Source of the DNA: Antedon mediterranea
Taxonomy: Eukaryota; Echinodermata; Crinoidea; Comatulida; Antedonidae
Assembly: GCF_964355755.1 (NCBI RefSeq)
Contig: NC_092671.1
Location: forward strand, 3,547,001 to 3,611,000
Reading direction: 5' to 3'
Length of the DNA stretch: 64,000 nt
The notes beneath the pieces are model-generated. The model ran no database searches and had not been told where the DNA came from. It was given only the letters and a program-made list of their open reading frames with translations. Below, piece after piece: positions 1 through 8,888 of this stretch (its first letter is position 1; every line of letters starts with the position of its first letter). The position numbers and the translations under genes are program-made.

Positions 1-333
1 GCAGCATTTGTGTTAGATCCTACCAGGTATCCATTTGTACACCTTGGTGAAGAGATGCAAACATTATTGAAGTGTCTTGCCTAAAGACTAGCATTGGTCT
101 CAACTCCCAATCCCACAATCAGAATTGCACTGCACCACCATATTGGCCTACCCTTTATTAATATTAGGGAAAGTCATGTTTTGTGAAATATATACAGAAA
201 AAAGTATATATAAAAAAAATGATTTGATATGAGTCTAAAAAATACAACATCCAATACTTTAACTGAGTCCAATACATTCACTGGATTGCTTATACTATTT
301 CACCAGTTCAAAATAAAGTGTTTTTGTTTTCAG
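1..333. other. MGAT5-like intron sequence with a short open stretch of unknown origin
   Basis: Bases 3-83 are open in the + strand (VLDPTRYPFVHLGEEM...) and then stop. I do not recognise this as MGAT5 sequence, nor does it sit next to a splice donor. It may be a decayed transposon fragment. The remainder is AT-rich intron. Confidence 0.3.
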
Positions 334-430
334 AACTTCTGTGATGAGTCCCATTGGCCTCCGAAGCAAGCAATGAAACAAATAATGTCCAAAGCAGGGC
401 AATCATGTAAACATGCTTGCAGTAAGAAAG
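334..430 (+). CDS. MGAT5: MGAT5-like, antepenultimate exon
   Basis: The acceptor is a pyrimidine-rich tract ending CAG at 331-333; the donor GTACAG starts at 431. The exon encodes NFCDESHWPP... to ...GQSCKHACSKK and ends with one base of a split Gly codon (phase 1). The Cys-rich GQSCK segment is the family landmark. The reading frame at the 5' border is set by homology to the vertebrate DFC...WPP segment, because the preceding exon is not in the window. Confidence 0.88.
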
Positions 431-970
431 GTACAGAATTTTAACAATTTGTTAATTTTTACAATCATCTTTGAAATATAAAGAGACATTGTTAATTTTG
501 GTGAATTACCATATAAATTCATTTGATTAAATAATTGATTTAAATTAATAATTGGTTACTATTTTATTTATTTTTTAGGATTTATATGTGAACCAGACTT
601 CTTCAAGTATATTGATAATAAGGAGAACTTTCAACAGTAAGTGGTAACAAACAAACTTACTTTAAAACACTAGAGGGAGACAAAAACAGAAAATATAACT
701 TTCCAACACTAGAGGGAGACAACCAGAAAATGTATCATGAATTTTCAAATAATTTTTTTTTTTTTTTGCAGAAACAATATACCTTGTGAAGAGTTTAAGT
801 CGTTTAATGAGATTATAGCGCCCTCTTTTGATACAGAAAGTAAAATATGCTACACTCAGTCCGAGACACTTTTATATAGTTGTGCTGGATATGAACATGG
901 GTTCAAAAGAATGTGTCCCTGTAGAGACTTTATTAAAGAACAAATTGCATTCTGTACTGAATGTGTATAA
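334..970 (+). CDS. MGAT5: MGAT5-like alpha-1,6-mannosylglycoprotein 6-beta-N-acetylglucosaminyltransferase, last three exons (partial gene)
   Basis: Three exons (334-430, 579-636, 772-970) join in one frame to the stop codon and encode the C-terminus of a GnT-V family enzyme. These Golgi type II membrane enzymes add a beta-1,6-linked GlcNAc to the core mannose of N-glycans. Seen directly: WPP, then GQSCKHAC, FICEPDFF, APSFD, LLYSCAG and the ending MCPCRDFIKEQIAFCTECV. Order and cysteine spacing match what I know of the vertebrate MGAT5/MGAT5B C-terminus (GQSCKQVC, LICEPSFF, VPSFD, CPCRDFIKGQVALC). Junctions are phase 1 and phase 2, both with GT/AG borders. The catalytic domain and membrane anchor lie upstream, outside the window. 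MGAT5 and MGAT5B cannot be separated from this tail. Family assignment is very likely; the symbol is less certain. Confidence 0.9.
579..636 (+). CDS. MGAT5: MGAT5-like, penultimate exon
   Basis: A 58-bp exon behind a T-rich acceptor (TTTTTTAG, 571-578), ending at a consensus GTAAGT donor that starts at 637. It completes the split Gly codon and encodes FICEPDFFKYIDNKENF plus two bases of a Gln codon (phase 2). The CEP.FF motif matches the vertebrate family. Confidence 0.88.
664..734. repeat. Short direct duplication in the last MGAT5-like intron
   Basis: ACACTAGAGGGAGACAA followed by (A)CAGAAAAT occurs twice, about 41 bp apart, between the last two exons. A related GGAGACAAAAGCAGA string is found at about 1096. 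Origin unknown. Confidence 0.6.
772..970 (+). CDS. MGAT5: MGAT5-like, terminal coding exon with stop
   Basis: The acceptor is a long T tract ending GCAG (to 771). The exon completes the split Gln codon and encodes the last 65 residues, from NNIPCEEF to FCTECV, then a TAA stop at 968-970. The CPCRDFIK signature and the paired cysteines at the extreme C-terminus are diagnostic of the family. No AATAAA is seen close behind the stop; the first candidates are near 2356 and 2369, which would place the minisatellite at 1255-1975 inside the 3' UTR (inference). Confidence 0.9.
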
Positions 971-1254
971 CGCTGGGTTTGATGTGTTTTGCTTAGTAAC
1001 ACAGTAGAACCACCTTTAGGACTGTAAGAAATCTTTGAGAAAGAACAGTGAGATTACACAAGATTACACCATTTTTTGTGTGACATTTTCAAAAGGAGAC
1101 AAAAGCAGACCTATTATGGTATGAAATTTCAAATTCTATCTGGTACTGGCAGCTAACAACAACAAGATATTGTTAAGGCAATCTTTGATTGATTGATTGA
1201 AATTTTTATGGTGAAGGTAAAAATTTGTGTGGACTTTTTGTAAAAAGAATCCAG

Positions 1255-1975
1255 CGAGCATGATGATGACATCATAAAATTGGTGAACATTTGAGTGGAC
1301 CTTTGAAGAGAATCCAAAGAGCATGATGATGACATCATCTAAGACATCATCCAATTGGTGAACATTTGAGTGGACTTTTGAAGAGAATCCAAAGAGCATG
1401 ATGATGACATCATCAAATTGGTGAACATTTGAGTGGACCTTTGAAGAGAATCCAAAGAGCATGATGATGACATCATCTAAGACATCATCCAATTGGTGAA
1501 CATTTGAGTGGACCTTTGAAGAGAATCGAAAGAGCATGATGATGATGACATCATCTAAGACATCATCCAATTGGTGAACATTTGAGTGGACTTTTGAAGA
1601 GAATCCAAAGAGCATGATAATGACATCATCAAATTGGTGAACATTTGAGTGGACCTTTGAAGAGAATCCAAAGAGCATGATGATGACATCATCAAAGATG
1701 ACATCCAATTGATGAACATTTGAGTGGACTTTTGAAGAGAATCCAAAGAGCATGATGATGACATCATCAAATTGGTGAACATTTAAGTGGACCTTTGAAG
1801 ATAATCCAAAGAGCATGATGATGACATCATCTAAGACATCATCCAATTGGTGAACATTTGAGTGGACTTTTGAAGAGAATCCAAAGAGCATGATGATGAC
1901 ATCATCACAATTTATGAACATTTTTGTGGACTTTTGTAGAAAATCCAGAAAGCATGATGATGACATCATCAAATT
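1255..1975. repeat. Minisatellite, alternating 63-bp and 75-bp units
   Basis: About ten units built on TTGGTGAACATTTGAGTGGA, then TTTGAAGAGAATCCAAAGAG and GATGATGACATCATC. Distances between successive TGGTGAAC landmarks are 75, 63, 75, 78, 63, 75, 63, 75 and 63 bp, so a 138-bp higher-order unit alternates a long form (extra CTAAGACATCATC) with a short one. All distances are multiples of three, which keeps a 291-codon frame open on the minus strand (repeats of DDVIIMLFGFSSKVHSNVHQ). I regard that frame as a by-product of repeat length, not a gene. Each unit carries the near-palindrome GATGATGACATCATC. Confidence 0.9.
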
Positions 1976-3242
1976 GTTTGAAGTTTCAGTTTTATTTTGA
2001 TATTCAAGCACTTTAATATCATTGTGATAACATCATCATATTGTTCCAACATTTAGATATAGGATGTAACATTTGGTGGTGTTATTTTGAGGCAATGACA
2101 TCATCAGTTTGGTGAACATTTTATTTAAAAAAAACCAGAATGTGTAGATGATGTCATCACATTGGCGAAAATTTACAAAAAAGATACGGATATGACAATA
2201 TGAGCTGTTTGGAAATTGAGGCGTGTACAAAGTTAATTAGCCGTATTATATAACATGATACTGAAATTTAAATCATTATTTACTGCGTTGTACATAAGGG
2301 GCCAATGTAGATAACTAAAATGCAATTTTCTAAAAGTCATGTACATAATTGATGTAATAAAATGATAAAATAAAATGAGTATATATTTTTATAAAGATTT
2401 TAGCTAAGATTTATTATTAAAATTAAAATTAATATTATAGCTGTCTTGTTGTTGAATCTAGAAGTTATTTGTTACAGTTGTAGGTTAATTATAAAACTTG
2501 CTACATAATTAATAAACTAAGACTGTATGCATCACATTTAATATTTAGTTTAGGTTAGTTTTCACTTATTGTTATATGACCTTTGACCCACTGACGACAA
2601 CCAAATTTATATATCGGCAGGTAGATGTAAAAATAATAAACATTCGTGTGGTGATATTCTGTAGTGTTACATCTCATACATGTTATAAGCGCAATATTAC
2701 TGTTAAATTGTACAAAATTATAGACCAAAATACTTAAAATTGGTTGTCCTATTAAGAAAGATTATTTACGATAGTTAAATTTTGACACATATTATTTATT
2801 TAGTTAATTTAGACAATACCTAATCATTTTAATTGATAAAATTTAATTATTTTGATTGTTATTTCTTCTACTTAATATAATAGGCTAAAACGAGAGAAGA
2901 AACAACTTTATGTAATCTGCCATCAATTACACCAAACCCGAGAACCGTACCTATAACAGGTTACGACGTTTTCGACTTAATTTAATTAACTTAATTTTAA
3001 ATTTCACGATGATGATAATTAAATTGTCAATGTCTAAAGTGTACTGAAGTACTTACAGCAAAGAATAACTGTGAGTGCTTTAGAAACCATGTCAAAATTA
3101 TTCTACAATTTGTGTACTCTTTCACCTGTTTGATTCAGTTATTTATCAATACAATAATTATACAATGTTTTTGTTTCTAAACTTCTATACTGAAACAAAC
3201 TAAAATCTGATATTATTACAGTAAATAATACTGTAACTAAAC
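1976..3242. other. Gene-free AT-rich flank downstream of the MGAT5-like gene
   Basis: No coding exon recognised. 2090-2170 contains diverged pieces of the minisatellite vocabulary (GACATCATC, TTGGTGAACATTT, ATGATGTCATCAC). Candidate AATAAA poly(A) signals lie at 2356-2361 and 2369-2374. Confidence 0.5.
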
Positions 3243-3247
3243 TTGTT

Positions 3248-3619
3248 TAGTCTTAAGGACCCTGTCCCTGATGTGTTCCGCTCTTGTGTAGTCTTAAGGA
3301 CCCTGTCCCTGATGTGTTCTGCTCTCGTGTTGTATATAAATTTAAATGTATGGGATGTAATTCCATGTATATTGGTGAAACCAATAGACGGTTATCAATG
3401 CGGGTGCGTGAACATTTCAGGCACAAGGCTTCTCACATTTTTCAACATCTGCAGGATTCAGAACGGTGTAAGGCCCTCGCTAATGCGGGTTGCTTCACCG
3501 TTCTGGATTCTGCAGATTCCGCTTTCAAACTTAAGGTCAAGGAAGCCCTCCACATCTCGTGGAGTAAACCTTCCTTGAACAAACAAATCTATAACTTAGG
3601 CGTCACACTTGCCATATGA
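3248..3619 (+). pseudogene. Penelope-like element fragment: GIY-YIG endonuclease domain
   Basis: From about 3308 the frame reads VVYKFKCMGCNSMYIGET, then RRLSMRVREHF, HIFQHLQDSERC, FTVLDSADSAFKLKVKEALHI and KPSLNKQIYNLG before a stop at 3617-3619. The VY...YIG pair, the C-x2-C between them and R.REH are features of the endonuclease that follows the reverse transcriptase in Penelope-like retroelements, where it nicks target DNA. No reverse transcriptase is present, so the copy is severely 5'-truncated. A 41-bp tandem duplication (3249-3289 repeated from 3290) of the LKDPVPDVF segment shifts the frame, so the upstream copy is out of frame. Sister possibility: another GIY-YIG-bearing retroelement; Penelope-like is much the likeliest. 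Confidence 0.82.
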
Positions 3620-3765
3620 TTGGTTGTTGCCTACATTCCTTGTTTTATTATGCTAATTACTTACTTATTTACATACAATATGTCCTATTGGTATATAAGC
3701 ACTCTAGGCGTTGTTTACTGTTCTGATGATGAGAATAGTTTCTCAAAACATTAAAATATTAACAT
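3620..3765 (+). mobile_element. Penelope-like element 3' tail with a hammerhead-like hairpin
   Basis: Noncoding tail of the same element. CTGATGA (3723-3729) is followed by a perfect 6-bp stem TGAGAA/TTCTCA (3730-3735 with 3740-3745, loop TAGT) and then AAAC. This is the layout of a hammerhead ribozyme core (CUGAUGA - stem II - GAAA). Hammerhead motifs in Penelope-like elements are established knowledge. Here the G expected at the start of the GAAA box is A, so activity is doubtful. Confidence 0.55.
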
Positions 3766-4947
3766 GTGGCATAGTACATACAGGGAGTTGTAATCTAATC
3801 ACAACATTTTCTGTCAAATGATTTATTTATATACAGTACACGGCTCTGCCAATATCAGATGTAAGAACCTCTATCTATTGACCAGTATTAAACCAAATCC
3901 AGGTGTAGCCTATGTGTAATGGCCCATCTCACAAAGGACCAACATTTAAAAACATATTTATTTAGCTTCTCTATAACTTTACAAAGACGTAAATAAACAT
4001 TGTTGTTTATAAAATAAACAAATGTATTTATTCATCTTGATTTGTTGTCAATGTTTATTTTAAAAATTATTAAAAAAAATTCATTAAGGTAAATGGCTGG
4101 ATTTCAATTTAGATAAAAATGAATAACATAAAGAAAAGAAATAAACAAAGATGAAATTAAATTATATTATTATAAGTTATATATTATTAGTATTTTTTTT
4201 CAAAAAATTTTGTAATTGAAATTTTAAACTATTCTAAAGATAAAAGAAATAGTTCAATTCTTATTCATACTAGACTATTCATACAAAAATTTTAAATTTA
4301 TTTAAAATTCATTTCGTTTTTGCTTTTTTCATGATTTTTCAAAAATGTTTTCATTTATGCAAATTACTTCAGTGTGTGTGGAATTGATTGTATCATAGCT
4401 ATATTATGTAAATCAAAAAATGTTTAAAAGGTTATTGTCAGTAATTAAGTCGCTTGATTTATTATCCAATAATTTATTGATTATTGATATCAATCAGTGA
4501 TATTGGTCAATTATTTTATTGACCGTTTGATTCTTTAGTAAGTGACCAATTGTATTGATTGGTTGATAAATTGATTGATATATATTTGTGCAATTTAGGT
4601 TACACATCTTTTTCTCTACATTCATCCTGTGCCTTTATCTTTATAATTAGTGTTCAGTCGCTTATGTTTTCCTTCGCAATTTATTTTGTGGGTTTGATGG
4701 TTGCTTACTTGTCAATTTCATGATACTGGGTTCAAGTCTTATCTGATATCAGAATTTATTTCCTTACAACAACCACTTCCCAAACAGACTTATTAAGAAT
4801 GATAATATTGTGTTTGTTTGTTTGATTATATTTGCTATTCGCATTAATAATAATAATAATAATAAAAATAATTAAAATATATTATTGTGCATTCATTTTA
4901 TACACTCTTGTCGAAAGAAAACGCGTCAAAATATTGTCTAGTCTTAA
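3766..4947. other. AT-rich gene-free stretch
   Basis: Nothing coding. 4440-4600 has many overlapping ATTGATTATTGATATCAAT-type partial inverted repeats, and 4846-4875 is a short AAT-rich simple repeat. Confidence 0.5.
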
Positions 4948-5111
4948 GGTCAATTTACACAGACGAGCGGTATGCAAAAAACCGCGTAGCTTGTCCCATG
5001 TAGAATCTATCTATCCTGAGAGGAACCTCCCGTCCGCTCCGCGATGGTCATAAAGAATAACATAGATTCTATATTTTTATTACCGTTACCGCTTGTCTGT
5101 ATTAATTGGCC
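4948..5111. mobile_element. MITE-like element with 25-bp terminal inverted repeats
   Basis: 4948-4972 and 5087-5111 are inverted copies (GGTCAATTTACACAGACGAG versus the complement GGCCAATTAATACAGACAAG, both continuing CGGTA). A second, inner inverted pair surrounds TAGAATCTAT / ATAGATTCTA (about 4999 and 5062). The element is 164 bp with no coding capacity, which fits a nonautonomous DNA transposon. Superfamily not assignable. Confidence 0.65.
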
Positions 5112-8100
5112 TTTATCGTGTATTTCGTAACAGTCTTCTACGGTTTCATCAAAAACCTCACATTGACAGTAATCTAGATAGCGCCCTCTATATCGTCACC
5201 GTTTATCGGTTCTTTCTGTGCGTGCAAGATGGTGACGGTGAGGAAATTGAAGGCGAACGCTAATAAAACAAGGCACGTTCTTTAATATTTAAAGCATATA
5301 AAATGCAAGGTAGGCCTACGTTAATCTAATAATATGAATTCCAATCATTTTTCATTCATATTTCGATAAATTCATAGATTTTAAGAGAATTAACCTTATC
5401 GTAGGCCTAATGTATGCGTATTCGTAACATGACGCGTGCAGGCTTATGTAGTTATTTACCCGGGTAAGTTTGTTATACCTTGGCATATGAAGCCGGCTTG
5501 GCGGTTAAATTACCGGTTTTTAAACTGGCCTTTCAAGAATCTTATTTTCTATATTTCTGCGAATGATCTAGTTATGTAACTCAAATGCATGGTCTAGAGG
5601 CAAGCAGGTAACTCTTCCAAAATCTGGAGATATACAAAGAAATATATTTACATATTATCTTGATGTTATTTTATATATGAGCATACGTTGGGAATACACT
5701 ATCTGTATCGGTAGCCATCTTGTTATTTCAAGGCCATCTTTTCCAATTTTCAAAGAGTTTCAAAATCATTTAATTGGAATGTATCTAATTTATACTTATC
5801 TTGATAGCTATGGTTTATTCGACGCTTGCCATCTTCAATTAACGACATATTTGACCGGGATTGGCTGTGTCTTAATGTTAACACATACAGGCGTCACGTG
5901 ATGCATATGTTACACTGTATTATTTGCCTGTTTTAATAATGTAGAATTATCGTGATCTGTATGTTGATAAAATTGTTGTAATACAGTTTATTCGAATGTT
6001 TTTTGACATTTATACTTACTATTTCTGATACTACTGCACTCGTCGTGAGTTGAGGCCTAGGATGTGTGTGATCCTAGCGGCAGGTGCTGTCAACTTGCCT
6101 GTGCTCATTCACCGCGTACATGATTCTTAACGTCGTTACCTAATTACTTGGGTTTTTAGATAAACTAAGTCACCAAGTTATTATTCTCGTGGGATATTAA
6201 AACGGTATTCGTACAAATTATCGTCAATTTTGCCAAGGAGAAATGCTAGAGTAAAAAAATATTTGATTATTTAGAAAGAGCGTGTTTTGAATTGGTTGTG
6301 TGCGATTGGGTTATTATTTCGATAGAAACAGCCTGTCGCACATCATTAGTATCGAATGTGTGGAAATATGTTATAGTGATGCTACTGATCTAATACAAAT
6401 CTATAATGTGATAATAATAGTGTTTTCGTGTAAAGTTCTTAACTTTATAACCTTCGAAATAAATTCCACTTTGACAAAACACCTGTTGATTTGCATAATA
6501 TGATTATTGCGCAAAATCTTATTCTTTTATAGAATTTTTTAGTGTTTTACAGCCCATATTTCTCAGTAAATTCAATATTTTATTTTTTAAAGTATTTATG
6601 TTGTATTAAAATTTAATAATAATACCGATACAATATTCATATTCATTAATTGTCCAAGCTAATGGAAATTACATCGTCCATTGACTTTCTGATTCTGACA
6701 GAAAAAAAAAATTAATTTCAGATATTTTAAAAGTGTCTCCCTTTCCAGCTGGGTCGAATACAGTAAGTGCTTGTAACGGTCCGTGTGAGCATTTCTGTTC
6801 CTCTACCAATTTTAACAATAATGGCACCATAATTTCGGATGGAAAGCGGAGGACATGTGTCGACCAATGTTATAGAAAAATACATGGCCTATAATATAAT
6901 ATTAATTGAACGTGTAGTTAATTAGGAGACAATCACAACATTGTTGTCCCATTGATTATGTAGGCCTACGTAAAACAACAAATCGTGACTAATGCTAATA
7001 AGTTCTATTTAAATAGTGAATTGTTTTATATTTTAAGTTTTCGTTCGAGTTCAATGTGTATGCAACGGTCATTGTCACACATTATATTGCATTGCAGAAC
7101 AAAACAGTATTGTTATAAACACGAGGCAACCAGGGAAGAAGTCCCTGAGATACCCTATCTAGGCCTAGCATGCAAGCATCCTAGCCGACTGCTGACGGCC
7201 TAGCATGCACGAATTCTAGCCGACTGCTGACGGCCTAAAACATATGTGTGGATAAAAAAGAAAAAAATGTCTGGTTAAAATTAGCCTCGAAGTTAATAAA
7301 ACTTGCTTAATTGTGTTTTCTTAACAGTATCCATATTAACATTTAAAATGATTAAAACAATTATATTTCGACAAGTATGGAGCAAATCGACTGGCGAGTA
7401 TCGTAATGTGTTTGATTTAATTAGTTTACTCAATTTCCTTTATAAATATTTATAATTCATATCAGTCACTATTAATGTCACCAATGATCTAATATCACAT
7501 GTCCAGAAGTTTGTGACAATTTAGATGAAGGATATTTGGGTAATGTAATAATGTACTTTATGTTGAACAATTCAAGCCAAAAAAAAAAAAACCCCACAAT
7601 GCGTTTAATCGTCGGCTCAAATAATTGCAAATTCCCCATGACATTACAAACAATTATTTTTCGTTATGCAAGTTTTTATTTCCAGAGAGAATGGCATACT
7701 ATAGATAATAATAACTATTCTTGTAACGTTATTATTGTGTTGTTGTATGCACTTTTGCTATGACTAAAGTTTGTCTAACTTTTTTTTATTATGAATACTA
7801 GGCCTATATCACCTTGGAAGTGTACCGCGTGTAAGTGGTTAAATTGTGTTTTGTTAGCCAATCAATGGAAGATAAAATTAGAATTAATATAGGCCTAGTA
7901 ATCATTAGCCGTAACTTGTTCATTGTTAAGGCATCACGCACTGGTTCTATTTAGCAGTGACTGTGACAGTAGAGCTATGCCAACTGAGACAGTTGGTAGC
8001 AGCACGCTTTCACGATAAACTACTAAGGGCAAACCGTTCAGGAAATATCGAATTTTGATTTCATTAATATACCACGTGAGCAAGGAAAGCAGCTGATTGG

Positions 8101-8782
8101 TGGGTTAAAGAGTCGTCTGTAATACGCAAGGCAGACGATCAACGAGTTCATCATCACTGATAAGTGTCAACAACAATAAGAAGACGGTTTATTATACTAA
8201 AGCTTCAGATGCTGTTGATAAATACATCATCGCGATTATAATTATCTGATTTTCCAATTGCTGTTGAACTATATAGTTAGATTCAACGGAGTAAAAGCAT
8301 TTTAATCGCAAGTGACACCTGTATGCATAAGTACGTCATGGTGACTGAAAAACCGTAATTCTTATGCACTGTGATAATTGCTGCTGGTACTGTATTACGT
8401 TTCCGGTGATCGAGAGGGCCTGGTAATTTTATTATCCAAGGCCGAGGAAGCACCTCGCTAGACGCTTGGAAATATTTTATTGGTAATCCACGGATCGTCG
8501 TGTTAGGGGAAGCAATGAACCGGGGCCGGTGTTAACAAAACGGTGATTATAGCGACTTTGTCATCATCGTGAATATTTTTAACATTGTTAACCTGATTAT
8601 ATATTAACTTGCTGGAATATAATGTCAAATTATTTGATCGATAAAGACATTTTATTTTTTCATCGTTGTAACAGACACACTTCGTATATGGAATACTCTT
8701 CTGAAGGAATATAATTTAAATTTTTTAGAATCGAATTCTTTTAAATGAAATTTTAACCTGGAATTTGTAGACTTTGACTATA
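5112..8782. other. Intergenic region and presumed promoter/5' UTR of BMPER
   Basis: No recognisable exon in 3.7 kb. A 36-bp tandem duplication sits at about 7162-7233 (CTAGCCGACTGCTGACGGCC twice). 7900-8560 is less AT-rich and contains CACGTG, CAGCTG and a CCAAT-type ATTGG (about 8073-8100), which is compatible with a promoter or 5' UTR but is not proof. An in-frame TAG at 8768-8770 precedes the BMPER start. No TATA box or initiator can be assigned with confidence. Confidence 0.4.
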
Positions 8783-8888
8783 ATGCGAATGTTAGGTGAA
8801 TGGGTAAGGAATGCCCTGTATCCGAACTTATTATTTTTCGCTGTTATTTTATTCCATACTTTAACAGGAGTTCACACACAGTTAGAGG
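8783..8888 (+). CDS. BMPER: BMPER exon 1: start codon and signal peptide
   Basis: ATG at 8783 (second ATG at 8789) lies behind an in-frame TAG at 8768, which fixes the start to one of these two. Residues 1-35 are MRMLGEWVRNALYP followed by a hydrophobic core LLFFAVILFHTLTGV and HTQLE, a typical secretory signal; cleavage near V30-Q33 is likely. The consensus donor GTAAGT starts at 8889. The exon ends with one base of a Gly codon (phase 1), which exactly complements the next exon. Confidence 0.85.

Noticed and set aside
1255-1975. CRISPR array, because of regularly spaced palindromic repeats
   Set aside because: The DNA is animal nuclear, and the intervals are themselves repeats, not unique spacers. 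The same applies to 29062-29490.
1136-2011. 291-codon minus-strand frame of repeated DDVIIMLFGFSSKVHSNVHQ
   Set aside because: It lies entirely in a minisatellite whose unit lengths are multiples of three, so the frame stays open automatically; no start context or domain supports a gene.
8774-8782. Earlier BMPER start at 8774
   Set aside because: That codon is TTG, not ATG; the first ATG after the in-frame stop at 8768 is at 8783.
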